Part shown: positions 5,264-14,232 of the stretch, piece after piece
Layout: each line of letters starts with the position of its first letter
Position numbering within the stretch: the stretch's first letter is position 1
NCBI GenBank assembly: GCA_036278715.1
Contig: DASUKN010000069.1
Span: 1 to 64,000, forward strand
Reading direction: 5' to 3'
Source: Udaeobacter sp025935755
GTDB taxonomy: Bacteria; Verrucomicrobiota; Verrucomicrobiia; Chthoniobacterales; UBA10450
DNA length: 64,000 bases
Position numbers and translations under genes: made by a program
The notes under the pieces: model-generated
Databases searched by the model: none
Told to the model about the DNA's origin: nothing
What the model saw: only the letters and a program-made list of their open reading frames with translations

Positions 5264-8200
5264 GGCCTCTTCAGTGATTACCAACCGAAACCGTTCGAAC
5301 AAGTCCGGTTCGACAATCGCATTGGAAACGCCGGTCTCATCTTCAAGGCTGACAAAAACAAATCCTTTGGCCGTGCCGGGACGCTGACGGCAAATGACGT
5401 TACCGGCAATCTGAATGGTCGAACCGTGTCGTGCCTGACCCAGATCGATCGCACGCCAAATGCCTGGCAATTTTTCCCGCAACAGTTTCATCGGATGCGG
5501 TCCGGTAGTCAGGTTCATGGTTTCGTAATCCGCTTTCACGCGTTCGGGTAACGTCATCGGCAGAAGGGGAGCGCGGGCGCCTCGCCCGCCCTTTTCGGCG
5601 CCGTCGCCGAAAAGATGAGTGTCCCGCGAGGCGCGTGACACCGCCCCGAATGCTTTCGGGGGGCTCCCCAACAAATCATCGTGCAGGGTTTCTTCCACCC
5701 GCCACATGGCAGCACGGCGATGTTCGGCGAAACAATTGAGCGCGCCGAGTTCGGCTAACGCTCGCAATTCGGTCTTTGCGAGCGCTACACGCCGCTTGAA
5801 GTCGTCCAGCGATTTAAACGGTTTGTTCTGCCGTTGCCTAACGAGCTCTTCAGCGTGCTCCTGGCGCAATCCGTTTACCACACAAAATCCGAGACGCACT
5901 CCCGCGCCTGCGGGATCATCGACCACCGTGCAATGCCAATCGGATTGCAACACGCAAACCGGTTTGATGTTTACATTGTGTCGCTGTGCATCTTTGACAA
6001 TGGTTGCCGGCGTGTAAAAACCCATCGGCTGATTGTTAATGAGGCTTGCATAAAATTCCGGCGCGCGATGCACTTTTAAATACGCGCTGCCATAAGCCAG
6101 AATGGCGAAGCTGATCGCATGCGACTCAGGAAAACCATAAAGCGCAAACGACGAAATGGACTGAATGATTTTATCGATCTTGTCGGGCGCGATGCCTTTG
6201 CGTTCCATGGCGGCCCGGAGTTTCACGCTCACTTTGCGCATCCGTTCTTCGGATCGATGGAAGCTCAATGCGCGCCGTAATTCTTCGGCTTCGTTGCCGG
6301 AAAAATCGGCCATGACCATGGCGATCTTGAGCATTTGTTCCTGGAACAACGGCACACCGAGTGTGCGTGCCAGCACCGGCTTCAGGCGATCGTCGAAATA
6401 GGTCACCTCTTCCTTACCAGCGCGGCGGGCGAGGTAAGGATGCACCATGTCGCCCTGGATTGGTCCCGGCCGGATGATTGCGACTTCGATCACCACGTCG
6501 TAAAAACATTTCGGTTTCATCCGGGGCAACGTGGCCATTTGTGCGCGGCTCTCGATTTGAAATACACCGATGGTGTCGGCGTGTTGCATCATCTCGAACG
6601 TCTTCTGGTCGTCTTTCGGAAGATGCGCCAGATCGAGCCCCGGTCTGTCGGGACGTTCCCGTTGCCTGCACAATTCAAATGCATCCTGCATCACCGACAT
6701 CATGCCGAGGCCTAACAAGTCTACTTTGACGATGCCGAGGTCTTCGCAATCGTCTTTGTCCCATTGGGCGACAACCCGGCCCGGCATGGACGCATTTTCC
6801 AGCGGCACGAACGAACTGAGTTTGTTCTGGCAGATAATCATGCCTCCGGAATGCTGGCCGAGGTGTCGCGGTAAACCGTAAATCGCGTGATATAACCGGA
6901 CGAATGCCGGCATCCGCGGATGATGTTTCGGCAGACCGGCAGCTTCGATCTGCGTTTCCAATTCCATCGTGTGCGGAAAATCGCCGCTGGCAAACAGGTG
7001 CGAGAACCGGTCAATAATGGCAGGCGAGAAATTCAGCGCTTTGCCGATCTCACGTGCGGCACTTCGTCCGCGATAGCTGATCACGTTCGCAGTCATGGCT
7101 GCGCCGTGTTTGCCGTAACGGCGGTAAACTTCCTGGATCACTGCTTCCCGCCGGTCGCCGCTGGGAAGATCGAGATCGATATCCGGCCAGCCTTTGCGGC
7201 TTTCATTAAGGAACCGTTCGAAGACGAGATGATTTTCCACCGGATCGACGGGCGTAATCCCGAGACAATAACAGACAGCGCTGTTAGCGGCGCTGCCTCG
7301 GCCCTGGACCATGATGTTGTGTTCACGGCAGAAATTGACGATGTCCCAAACGATCAGGAAATAACCGGGGAACCCGAGTTTGCTTATCAGCGCCAGTTCT
7401 TCTTCGATCTGACGCTTCACTTTGGGACTGATCGCAGCGTAACGCTGTTGCGCACCGAACCAGACGATGGTGCGCAAAAATGAATCCATGCTGTGTCCAA
7501 CCGGCACCGGATATTCGGGAAATTCGTAGCCGATATTTTCGAGAGAAAATGCGAGGCGCTCCGCCAGCCGCGATGTGTTCTCAATTGCTTCCGGCAAATC
7601 CCGGAAGAGTTCGCGCATCTGGCGATCGCTCTTCAGTTGGCGCTCGGCATTTTGCGTGAGCAATTTGCCGGCAGCATCCAGATGCGTGTGTTCGCGAATA
7701 CAGGTGAAAACATCGAGGACTTCGCGTCCGTATGCTTTGGCATATTGCACACCATTTGTAGCGACCAGCGGCAATTGATGCGCGCGCGCCAGATCGATCA
7801 GTTCACGGTTCATGCGTTCTTCGCCGCGAATGAAATGACGCTGAAGTTCAACGAAAACCTTTTCCCGGCCAAAGATGTCGATCAAGAATTGCGCCCGGTC
7901 CGCTGAATTCCGGGGAGCGCGGGCGCCTCGCCCGCTCTTTTCGGCGCCCCTGCCGAAAAGCCCAAAAGAAGTGTCCCCCGAGGCGCGTGACACAGCGGGC
8001 GAGGCGACCGCGCTTCCCGATCCAAAGAACGCAACCAAACCTTCCGCGAATTGCGGCAGTTCATTCCAGCGCACCGCGCATTTACCTTTTTCGCTGCGCA
8101 GGTGTGCCTGGGTCAGCAGTTCGCACAAGTTTTTGTAGCCGTCGCGATTTTCCACCAGCAGCGGCAGAATGTTGCCGTCTTCCATGGATAATTCGGCGCC

Positions 8201-8395
8201 GATGATTGGTCGAACACCTTGCTCGCGCGCTGCGACAGAAAATCGCTGCGCGCCGTAAACGCCATTGCGATCGAGCAACGCGATCGCCGGAATTTCCAAT
8301 TCTGCTGCCACATCGGCTAATTGCTCGGGGAACGATCCACCGCGCAAAAAACTGAACGCGCTGCATGCATGTAATTCGCAGTAGCTCATTGTCAT
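5114..8395 (-). CDS. dnaE2: Error-prone DNA polymerase III alpha subunit DnaE2 (ImuC)
   Basis: The 1093-residue C-family polymerase has an N-terminal PHP domain (YCELHACSAFSFLRGGS), the catalytic palm with PDIDLDLPSG (Asp405 and Asp407), the fingers, and a C-terminal OB-fold (RPGTAKGFVFVSLEDETG). The order and lack of the long DnaE1 tail fit DnaE2, the translesion polymerase of the SOS mutasome, which works with ImuB. In the PHP motif the usual second His is Cys (LHACS rather than LHAHS), so metal binding there is probably lost. Two family A palindromes insert in frame, giving peptides at about residues 125-163 and 908-943 with RGARAP signatures. It lies downstream of the truncated imuB, separated by a family B repeat. 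The 3' end is duplicated at 4283-4466. Confidence 0.92.
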   Translation of the reverse strand: MTMSYCELHACSAFSFLRGGSFPEQLADVAAELEIPAIALLDRNGVYGAQRFSVAAREQGVRPIIGAELSMEDGNILPLLVENRDGYKNLCELLTQAHLRSEKGKCAVRWNELPQFAEGLVAFFGSGSAVASPAVSRASGDTSFGLFGRGAEKSGRGARAPRNSADRAQFLIDIFGREKVFVELQRHFIRGEERMNRELIDLARAHQLPLVATNGVQYAKAYGREVLDVFTCIREHTHLDAAGKLLTQNAERQLKSDRQMRELFRDLPEAIENTSRLAERLAFSLENIGYEFPEYPVPVGHSMDSFLRTIVWFGAQQRYAAISPKVKRQIEEELALISKLGFPGYFLIVWDIVNFCREHNIMVQGRGSAANSAVCYCLGITPVDPVENHLVFERFLNESRKGWPDIDLDLPSGDRREAVIQEVYRRYGKHGAAMTANVISYRGRSAAREIGKALNFSPAIIDRFSHLFASGDFPHTMELETQIEAAGLPKHHPRMPAFVRLYHAIYGLPRHLGQHSGGMIICQNKLSSFVPLENASMPGRVVAQWDKDDCEDLGIVKVDLLGLGMMSVMQDAFELCRQRERPDRPGLDLAHLPKDDQKTFEMMQHADTIGVFQIESRAQMATLPRMKPKCFYDVVIEVAIIRPGPIQGDMVHPYLARRAGKEEVTYFDDRLKPVLARTLGVPLFQEQMLKIAMVMADFSGNEAEELRRALSFHRSEERMRKVSVKLRAAMERKGIAPDKIDKIIQSISSFALYGFPESHAISFAILAYGSAYLKVHRAPEFYASLINNQPMGFYTPATIVKDAQRHNVNIKPVCVLQSDWHCTVVDDPAGAGVRLGFCVVNGLRQEHAEELVRQRQNKPFKSLDDFKRRVALAKTELRALAELGALNCFAEHRRAAMWRVEETLHDDLLGSPPKAFGAVSRASRDTHLFGDGAEKGGRGARAPLLPMTLPERVKADYETMNLTTGPHPMKLLREKLPGIWRAIDLGQARHGSTIQIAGNVICRQRPGTAKGFVFVSLEDETGVSNAIVEPDLFERFRLVITEEAFLLIEGQVQNSDGVVLIKARHIKPLVHLPAVEAMQAGEGLVGSESHDFH
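5566..5670. repeat. Family A composite palindrome within dnaE2
   Basis: Begins GGGGAGCGCGGGCGCCTCGC and contains inner hairpins CTTTTCGGCG...CGCCGAAAAG and GTGTCCCGCG...GCGTGACAC, ending GGGGCTCCCC. The outer arms pair only in part. In frame it adds ~35 residues (PPKAFGAVSRASRDTHLFG, then AEKGGRGARAP) near the C-terminal OB domain. Confidence 0.8.
7907..8022. repeat. Family A composite palindrome within dnaE2
   Basis: Three nested or adjacent hairpins: outer arms GGGGAGCGCGGGCGCCTCGC (7912-7931) and GCGGGCGAGGCGACCGCGC (7995-8013), and inner hairpins TTTTCGGCG...CGAAAAG and GTGTCCC...GTGACAC. It adds ~39 in-frame residues to DnaE2, including the RGARAPR signature seen elsewhere in the window. 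Confidence 0.82.
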
Positions 8396-8396
8396 T

Positions 8397-8515
8397 CCGA
8401 GCGAAGTCGAGGCTGCCAGGCCGTAGCTTTATGCGAAGGCTGGAAGAATCCCGTGGCACCAAGCTCAGGTAATCTCGCGGGATCCTTCGACTCCGCTGGG
8501 CTCCGCTCAGGATGA
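8397..8515. repeat. Family B inverted repeat between imuB and dnaE2
   Basis: Ends TCATTCCGAGCGAAGTCGAG and GGATCCTTCGACTCCGCT...CAGGATGAC are inverted relatives; the centre holds CCGTAGCTTTATGCGAAGG, shared with the copy at 58680-58782. It fills the gap between imuB and the dnaE2 start codon. Confidence 0.78.
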
Positions 8516-8522
8516 CTGCGGC

Positions 8523-9521
8523 TTAGTCATAAATTCCATCTAACCTCCAAGCGCCGTCACGTTCATGGGCGCGAACTAATTCGCCGTTTTGCAATTGCAG
8601 ATCCCACTCAGCGCGGGCCCACGATTTTTCGTCCCACCAATTTCCGGAAAGAAAATAAGGGCCGCGTTGCTCGATTACTTTTCCGGATATTTCAACGCTG
8701 CGAATGTGTGCCGGTGTGTTTTCATCGTGCAAGACGGATGCAGAGGCTGCCGGCCGAAAGCGACGCAGGGCTGCTGTAGCGTGCGCTGGCCTCAGCGCAG
8801 GGGTAGTTTCTCCGCGGGCGACAGCGGACACTACAGTCCACGAAAACGGCTGCATCCGAAATGCATCGGGGCGATGCGTCTCTTCCAAAACTGGTGTGCC
8901 GATCCGATTGCTGCCCAGGAGAGCGGTCAAACGGGCGAGTGTTTCTGCGAGTTGATGCGGATTGCGAAGTGTCGTTTCAAAGAAACCGAATTGTTCACCC
9001 GCAGGTTTGACTGGCTCTGCGCTCAAGGCGACGGCAACGATCGGATGCTTGGATCGAAAATTCTCCAGGTGTGTCTGGAGCATCCGGAACAGGAGATCGA
9101 CGTCGTTTGTCGGCTGCGGAATTTTGAAAACCCGTTCGTAAATCTGTTTGCCGTCGGCGGCGGGTTCCTCGAGCCGCGAAGTGGCGAACGTGATCCGGAG
9201 CGTCAGTTCTTTCGCGACGAGATAGATGGCTGCTAATCGGACAGCAAGCTGCTCCAAAAAACGGCGCAGCATGAAAAGCACCGGCTCGGCTGTTTCGATT
9301 TCGTTTTCGAACTCGAAACTTTCCTGGAACGATTCCGGTGGCCGAACCAGTTTGAGCAGTCGACTGGATCGTCCGTTGGCGCGCTCCCAGATGCGGATCG
9401 CTTCGGGGCCAAGTCGCGCGGCAAGCTGTTCCTTATCCAGCGCAGTCAGTTGTCCAACAGTATGGATCCCCCACTTGTGCAGAACCGCGAAGACTTGCTG
9501 CACATCCATCTGCCCTTCCAT
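8523..9521 (-). CDS. imuB: N-terminally truncated ImuB-like mutasome protein
   Basis: The 332 residues match the C-terminal two thirds of ImuB, a catalytically inactive Y-family relative that links the beta clamp to DnaE2. The frame opens at the helix-hairpin-helix (LHKWGIHTVGQLTALDKEQL), runs through the little-finger-like region, and ends with the ImuB tail YFLSGNWWDEKSWARAEWDL and DGIYD. The palm and finger region (~150-200 residues) is absent: an in-frame TAG lies three codons upstream of the ATG and no homologous frame is seen before it. No imuA is present. A promoter with a LexA-type palindrome starts 24 bp upstream, so the short form may be expressed. A family C repeat inserts about 20 residues in frame (VARGETTPALRPAHATAA). 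Confidence 0.8.
   Translation of the reverse strand: MEGQMDVQQVFAVLHKWGIHTVGQLTALDKEQLAARLGPEAIRIWERANGRSSRLLKLVRPPESFQESFEFENEIETAEPVLFMLRRFLEQLAVRLAAIYLVAKELTLRITFATSRLEEPAADGKQIYERVFKIPQPTNDVDLLFRMLQTHLENFRSKHPIVAVALSAEPVKPAGEQFGFFETTLRNPHQLAETLARLTALLGSNRIGTPVLEETHRPDAFRMQPFSWTVVSAVARGETTPALRPAHATAALRRFRPAASASVLHDENTPAHIRSVEISGKVIEQRGPYFLSGNWWDEKSWARAEWDLQLQNGELVRAHERDGAWRLDGIYD
8774..8836. repeat. Family C palindromic repeat within imuB
   Basis: CTGTAGCGTGCGCTGGCCTC at one end and GCGACAGCGGACACTACAG at the other form an imperfect hairpin. A sister copy lies in the intergenic gap at 18906-18991. Here it is translated in frame. Confidence 0.72.
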
Positions 9522-9544
9522 GCAGGGAATCTACAGCTAAGGGA

Positions 9545-9573
9545 TTGATATGTTCAAGTGAACATTTAGCCAA
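9545..9573 (-). promoter_or_regulatory. LexA-type operator inside the imuB-dnaE2 promoter
   Basis: On the minus strand, TTGGCT (9573-9568), a 17-nt spacer and TATCAA (9550-9545) form a plausible -35/-10 pair. The spacer contains the perfect palindrome TGTTCACTTGAACA (9564-9551), i.e. TGTTC-N4-GAACA, the motif I recall as the verrucomicrobial LexA box. The -10 lies 23 bp upstream of the imuB start. The box between -35 and -10 is the classic position for repression, so the operon is probably SOS-induced. Confidence 0.75.
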
Positions 9574-9587
9574 TTTCGCAATTTGTC

Positions 9588-9671
9588 ATCGAGCCGAGTC
9601 GACGGATCTCAGGTTTTACTCGTACATCGAAGGATTCCTCCACTTCGCCTCCGGCTTCGCTCGGAATGACA
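9588..9671. repeat. Family B repeat upstream of imuB
   Basis: Degenerate left end GTCATCGAGCCGAGTCGACG and right end GGATTCCTCCACTTCGCCTC...TCGGAATGAC. It lies between the imuB promoter and the 3' end of the helicase gene. Confidence 0.65.
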
Positions 9672-9690
9672 GCTGCGAATAGAACCGAGT

Positions 9691-11679
9691 TTAAATTATT
9701 TCCACCGGGCATTTTGGCAGCGCCTGCATAAAGGCGCGGCCGTACGGTTTCGTCATGATACGATTGTCGAGAATCACAACGATGCCGCGATCGGCCTTGG
9801 TCCGGATCAGACGGCCCACTCCCTGCCGCAACTTCAGTATCGCTTCGGGCAACGAATATTCAGTAAACGGATCGCCGCCGCGCTCCTCTATCAACTCCAG
9901 TTTCGCTTCTATGAGCGGATGATCCGGGACAGCGAACGGCAGTCGGGTAATGATCACGTTCGAAAGCGCTTCGCCTGGAACGTCGACGCCGCCCCAAAAA
10001 CTGTCCGTGCCAAACAGCACACTGCGCGGCGTTGATTTGAATTGCTCAAGCAATTTGCTCCGTGGCGCTCCCCCACCCTGAACGAGAACATTCATGTCTT
10101 CCGCGGCAAAAAATTTTTCCATCGCGCCTGAGACCTGCTGCATATCGCGATAGCTGGTGAACAGGACGAACGCGCGACCTTCACTCTTCTGGACGAAATG
10201 TGCGATCCAATGTTCCAGGGCTTTGTGATAACCGTTGTCGCGGGGATCGGGCATTTTTTGAACGACAAACATCGTCATCTGCTTTTGAAAATTGAATGGA
10301 CTGCCAAGCTGCAACGGCTCGGCTTCCATCGCGCCGATGCGCGCGCGAAAATAGGCCAGATCCGGGCGTCCCACCGCCAGAGTGGCACTGGTCATCACGC
10401 AACAGCAGTTGTGGCGAAAAAGCATCCGTCGCAGCACCGGCGCGAGATCGATGGGCGCGGCGTTTAGCGCGAGAAAGCGTTCGGTTTTGCCTGTGCGCTC
10501 GACCCAGTACACATGCTCGGGTGCGCTTTGCTCCAGGAAAATCGCAATGCCGTCTCGCGCGTCGCGAATGCGCCGGCCGAACTCCTGCAGCTCCGCTTTC
10601 AGAATCTCGTCGTCGGCGCGTTTCACCACGTCGGCGACGCGCGACTGGAGCGCAGTTAACCGGGCGGTAATTGTGTCGGGAATCAACTCGACTTCACGGA
10701 CCCGAAATTCGCGGCCTTTACGAAAATTCGACTTCGCCTCGACTGCGGAAAAAAACTTATCGACATCATCGACGAGTTCCGCCGCCAGTTGCACGCCAAT
10801 CGCGTCGCGCATCACGGTGAAAAGTCCTTTGCGCGTGCGCGCATTGTACAGCCGCTGAATGGTCGATCGCAGTCCGTACTGCGAGATTCCGATCCCGATT
10901 TGTTTCGATGCGACCTGTTCGAGGGTGTGCGCCTCATCGAAGATAATAAAGTCATTCGGGAACAGGAAGCCGCTTTCCCGTTCTACCTGCATATCCGGCG
11001 ATCCCATCAAAATGAACAGCAGCGTGTGATTAAGCACGATCACGTCCGCCGCTAGCAGCCGTTTGCGCGCCTGCTGGTAGAAACAGCGAGGATTCTGGCC
11101 ACAGGTTTTTTGAGTGCAGATATGCGCTTCGCTGCAAACTTGCGTCCAAACTTTTGGATCCGGTTCGACCGAAAGATCGCTGAGCGATCCGTCGCGCGTT
11201 GTGCGCGCCCATTCAGCCAATCGCTGCAATTCGCTGCGCTCAGGTCCGGTGAAGAGTTCCTGCTCGTTTTGCAGAGCGCGCTCGAGCCGGCGCGGGCATA
11301 AATAATTTTGCCGGCCTTTCATCAACGCCGCCTCAAACTCCACCGGCAGCACTTTTTTCAAGATCGGAATGTCTTTGTGCAGGAGTTGTTCCTGGAGATT
11401 GATGGTATGCGTTGAAATGATTGCTTTTTTGTGCCGTTCAAGCGCGAACAGGACCGACGGCACCAGGTACCCGAGCGATTTGCCTACGCCGGTGCCCGCT
11501 TCGATCACCAGATGGTGTTCTTCCTCCAACGCTTGCGCCACCCGCGCTGCCATCTGCTGCTGCTCCGGGCGAAACTCGAAATTCTTCGCTTTGGAGAGCG
11601 GGCCTTGCTCGGAAAAAAAAGTGCGAACGCGTTCGACGAATTCGCTGCCCAGATTGTCTTTAAGCGCGATCATGGCCAA
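9691..11679 (-). CDS. dinG: DinG/XPD-like ATP-dependent DNA helicase
   Basis: The 662-residue superfamily 2 helicase has Walker A (EAGTGVGKSLGYLVPSVL, about residue 60), the motif II box DEAH in FIIFDEAHTLEQVA, and C-terminal motifs including VLFGTDSFWGGVDVPGEAL and RQGVGRLIR. Cysteines in the insertion between motifs Ia and II (YLCPRRLE, VCSEAHICTQKTCGQNPRC) are placed as for the 4Fe-4S cluster of XPD/DinG enzymes, which unwind 5'-3', often at R-loops or damaged forks. There is no exonuclease domain, so this is the short DinG (YoaA-like) type. ATGs at codons 1 and 3 are equally plausible. It sits upstream of the imuB-dnaE2 block on the same strand but is separated from it by that operon's own promoter. 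Confidence 0.9.
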   Translation of the reverse strand: MAMIALKDNLGSEFVERVRTFFSEQGPLSKAKNFEFRPEQQQMAARVAQALEEEHHLVIEAGTGVGKSLGYLVPSVLFALERHKKAIISTHTINLQEQLLHKDIPILKKVLPVEFEAALMKGRQNYLCPRRLERALQNEQELFTGPERSELQRLAEWARTTRDGSLSDLSVEPDPKVWTQVCSEAHICTQKTCGQNPRCFYQQARKRLLAADVIVLNHTLLFILMGSPDMQVERESGFLFPNDFIIFDEAHTLEQVASKQIGIGISQYGLRSTIQRLYNARTRKGLFTVMRDAIGVQLAAELVDDVDKFFSAVEAKSNFRKGREFRVREVELIPDTITARLTALQSRVADVVKRADDEILKAELQEFGRRIRDARDGIAIFLEQSAPEHVYWVERTGKTERFLALNAAPIDLAPVLRRMLFRHNCCCVMTSATLAVGRPDLAYFRARIGAMEAEPLQLGSPFNFQKQMTMFVVQKMPDPRDNGYHKALEHWIAHFVQKSEGRAFVLFTSYRDMQQVSGAMEKFFAAEDMNVLVQGGGAPRSKLLEQFKSTPRSVLFGTDSFWGGVDVPGEALSNVIITRLPFAVPDHPLIEAKLELIEERGGDPFTEYSLPEAILKLRQGVGRLIRTKADRGIVVILDNRIMTKPYGRAFMQALPKCPVEII

Positions 11680-11744
11680 AGATTAAGCATCAACATCCAC
11701 GCTCCAGAGAAAGTTCAATCACCAAAGCACAGGTCCGGGCATCA

Positions 11745-11867
11745 TGTCATGTTGAGCGAAGCGCTGTAACAAATGCGTGGCATGAGGCCAGGCTTCAAAC
11801 ATCTCTGGTCATCGGATTTGCGGTAAAACACGCTTTCTGAGATCCTTCGCTCCGCTCAGGATGACAT
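11745..11867. repeat. Family B repeat upstream of lptF/G
   Basis: Left end TCATGTTGAGCGAAGCGC and right end GATCCTTCGCTCCGCTCAGG with GATGACATC are inverted relatives. It takes up about half of the 280-bp gap between two divergent genes; no other feature was recognised there. Confidence 0.72.
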
Positions 11868-11959
11868 CCCGTGAAGGTGCGCGGATTAACACTTGAGTGG
11901 ATAGGCGTTCAGCCGGATTTGACTCCAGTGTCGGGGGTCAGCACCGTGGTCATCGACCA

Positions 11960-13108
11960 ATGCGACTTCTCGACCGATACGTCATTCGAAACTTCGTGCA
12001 GGTTTATTTTTACTGTATCGCGGGATTCACCTCTATCTGGCTCATCTTCGACGTCAGCGACAATATCTCGAGTTTCATCGACAACCATATTCCGATTTTG
12101 ATGGTTGTTCGTTACTACGCCACGCAGATCCCGCAGGTGTTCATCATCCTGTTGCCTGTGGCTCTTCTGCTGTCTCTTCTTTTTGCGCTGGGGCGGATGT
12201 CCCGTGCGAACGAAATTGTTTCCATGCTTACGTCGGGCGTAAGTCTTCCCCGCATTCTCATGCCACTCATCGGAATCGGTCTCCTGACGGTCGCGGCAAG
12301 CTTTGCCCTGAACTATTCGCTGGCGCCGCATGCGGAGCTGGCGCGAAAGAGTTTTCTCTCAGAAGCGCAGTCGCGTCCCGCCCGCAATATTCAGGGCCAG
12401 GTGTTTCGCAATCGAAGCGATTTGCGCACCTGGTTTATCCAGAATTTTCGGCTGGGCGACAACGTTTTTAACAACGTTCAGGTGCTCCAACAGGACGCAA
12501 ACGACAATATCGTTATGGCTTACGTGGCCAGTAGAGCGTATTACCGTCCCGAGACTAAGACGTGGGATTTGGAAAATGTGCGGCTGGCGTACTACGATGC
12601 GACCGGGAACATGACGAAGGAAGAGTTCCTTCCGTCGCTAAAAATCGAGCACTGGAGCGAAACCCCGTTCCGGCTGAGCAGCGCAAACGTGCAAGCCGAA
12701 TCGCTCAGTCTGCCGGAGTTGCATGAGTACCTGTATTTCAATTCGGATTTTCCACCGACGCTGCTGGCGCCGTTTCGCACTCACTTCCAGTACAGGCTGG
12801 CGCTGCCGTGGACGTGCCTGGTCGTGGTGTGTATCGCTGCGCCTCTTGGAATCGGTTATTCGCGTCGCGGTGTTTTATCCAGTGTTGCTGCTGCAGTGAT
12901 CCTCGTGTTCTCGAACAACTTTCTCGTGCATCTTTTTCTTGCGTTGGGCGAAGGAGATCGCGTTCCGGCGTGGATCGCTGCCTGGACGCCGAACATTCTC
13001 TTCGGCTGTATTGGCCTTTACCTGCTTTATCTGCGCGCCTCAAATCGCGATGCGCCCAGTTTAAATCCGTTCACCGCGTTTGGCGGGCGGCGTATAGTTG
13101 CGCGATGA
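11960..13108 (+). CDS. LPS export permease of the LptF/LptG (YjgP/YjgQ) family
   Basis: The 382-residue protein starts MRLLDRYVIRNFVQVYFYC, the typical opening of LptF/LptG. It has the expected six membrane segments: three N-terminal (FYCIAGFTSIWLIFDVS, FIILLPVALLLSLLFALG, LMPLIGIGLLTVAASFAL), a ~160-residue periplasmic domain, then three C-terminal segments. The motif LGRMSRANEIVSMLTSG between segments is the coupling-helix region that contacts LptB. The family moves lipopolysaccharide from the inner membrane toward the Lpt bridge. LptF and LptG usually work as a pair; only one is here, so the partner must lie elsewhere. An upstream in-frame ATG at 11897 would add 21 unlikely residues. The next gene overlaps by 4 bp (ATGA). 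Confidence 0.88.
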   Translation: MRLLDRYVIRNFVQVYFYCIAGFTSIWLIFDVSDNISSFIDNHIPILMVVRYYATQIPQVFIILLPVALLLSLLFALGRMSRANEIVSMLTSGVSLPRILMPLIGIGLLTVAASFALNYSLAPHAELARKSFLSEAQSRPARNIQGQVFRNRSDLRTWFIQNFRLGDNVFNNVQVLQQDANDNIVMAYVASRAYYRPETKTWDLENVRLAYYDATGNMTKEEFLPSLKIEHWSETPFRLSSANVQAESLSLPELHEYLYFNSDFPPTLLAPFRTHFQYRLALPWTCLVVVCIAAPLGIGYSRRGVLSSVAAAVILVFSNNFLVHLFLALGEGDRVPAWIAAWTPNILFGCIGLYLLYLRASNRDAPSLNPFTAFGGRRIVAR

Positions 13109-13617
13109 ACCCGCTTCCAAACGAATGGGCGATCAAACATCGCGCGGACTGCTGCGCCGTCACCCAGCGGCCATTTGAGCCTGGCGAATATTTTTACACA
13201 CTCCTGTATCACGGCGCGGAAGGCTACCGTCGCGAAGACTTGAGCGAAGAAGCCTGGCAAAACCGGAATGAAAATATTCGACCATTTTCATTTTGGAAAT
13301 CGCGTTACGAGCCGTTGCCGCCAAAGCCGGCGGAACCGGTGCCGAAAGAAAATGCAGAGCAACTTTTCCGGCGTCTGATGGCCTCGGATTCGCCGCCTGC
13401 AAACGCTTGTTACGTCCTCGCGGCAATGCTCGAACGAAAACGAGTTTTGAAACAGGTGAACACTGAATCGCAGGACGGCGGGAGACGCGCTCTCATTTAC
13501 GAACAAGGTTCAACCGGAGACGTATTCATCGTGCCTGACCCGCAACTGCGCCTGGACGAATTGGAAACTGTGCAGAACGAGGTGGCAGAGTTGCTCGCTC
13601 ACGCGCAGGGAAATTGA
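13105..13617 (+). CDS. Hypothetical protein, translationally coupled to lptF/G
   Basis: A 170-residue soluble protein starting MNPLPNEWAIKHRADCCAVT, with no signal or membrane segment. The N-terminal part (CCAVTQRPFEPGEYFYTLLY, then REDLSEEAWQNR) has the look of a short treble-clef or two-Cys element, but only two adjacent Cys are present. The C-terminal part is helical (ENAEQLFRRLMASDSPPANA, then LAAMLERKRVLKQ). The start overlaps the lptF/G stop by 4 bp and is preferred to the much longer frame from 12808, which is a shadow of lptF/G. I recognise no family and propose no function. Confidence 0.75.
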   Translation: MNPLPNEWAIKHRADCCAVTQRPFEPGEYFYTLLYHGAEGYRREDLSEEAWQNRNENIRPFSFWKSRYEPLPPKPAEPVPKENAEQLFRRLMASDSPPANACYVLAAMLERKRVLKQVNTESQDGGRRALIYEQGSTGDVFIVPDPQLRLDELETVQNEVAELLAHAQGN

Positions 13618-13820
13618 CAAATAGATGCCTGGTTGAGACGAAAAGCGACGCGAGGACGGGAGCACACGGACTGCGGCAGTGCGAACTCTAAAGCTCTCGC
13701 TCAAGAAGAATTAGCGCCGCTGAGTTTCGCACGAAGTGCTTTCGGTGCGATGCGTCCGCGCATCGCTTTCGTTTATTATCCACGAAAAAGCGTTATGTTA
13801 TCGACTGAACCTTGCCTTGA

Positions 13821-14192
13821 ATGACTAGCGAATCGCCACCACTCAACTACAAGATTGGCAACGAGCGCCTGATCGGCGTGACCGACAATGCAGCGCGCAA
13901 GTTAGCCTCACTGCTTAAAGAAAAAGGCCAACCGGAAGGAGCGTTGCGTCTCAAAGTAGTCGGCGGCGGCTGCTCCGGTTTGCAATACGTAATGGACTTG
14001 GTGGAAGGTCCGATGGAGCGGGACATTCTTGTTCCGACTCAAGACGTGCGGCTCGTTGTCGATCCAAAGAGCGCGTTATTTGTCAGCGGCTCCGTGCTCG
14101 ATTACAGCGAAGATTTGCAAAAAGGCGGCTTCAAAGTGACGAACCCAAATGCCGTTGCTCACTGCTCGTGTGGTGAAAGCTTCGCTGTCTGA
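13821..14192 (+). CDS. erpA: Iron-sulfur cluster insertion protein, ErpA/IscA (HesB) family
   Basis: A 123-residue A-type carrier with the three conserved cysteines: one in VVGGGCSGLQY and two in HCSCGESF at the C-terminus. Such proteins receive Fe-S clusters from a scaffold and pass them to targets, for example isoprenoid or respiratory enzymes. The domain begins at ITV-like VTDNAARKL (residue ~19); the N-terminal extension is short and polar. It is monocistronic here, with a ~200-bp upstream gap with no other gene. ErpA and IscA cannot be separated safely from sequence alone. Confidence 0.88.
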   Translation: MTSESPPLNYKIGNERLIGVTDNAARKLASLLKEKGQPEGALRLKVVGGGCSGLQYVMDLVEGPMERDILVPTQDVRLVVDPKSALFVSGSVLDYSEDLQKGGFKVTNPNAVAHCSCGESFAV

Positions 14193-14232
14193 TTTCCCGC
14201 CGCGCTCCTTCTGTCATTCTAAGCAAGCGAAA

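Noticed and set aside
6345..6357. TGTTCCTGGAACA, resembling a LexA box
   Set aside because: The spacer is 3 nt rather than 4 and the site is inside the coding region of dnaE2, far from a start codon.
6920..7483. A 187-codon + strand frame opposite dnaE2
   Set aside because: It is antisense to a well-supported polymerase domain and has no motif; treated as a shadow.
11909..12331. 140-codon - strand frame opposite lptF/G
   Set aside because: It is highly charged and low in hydrophobic residues, typical of antisense translation of a membrane protein gene.
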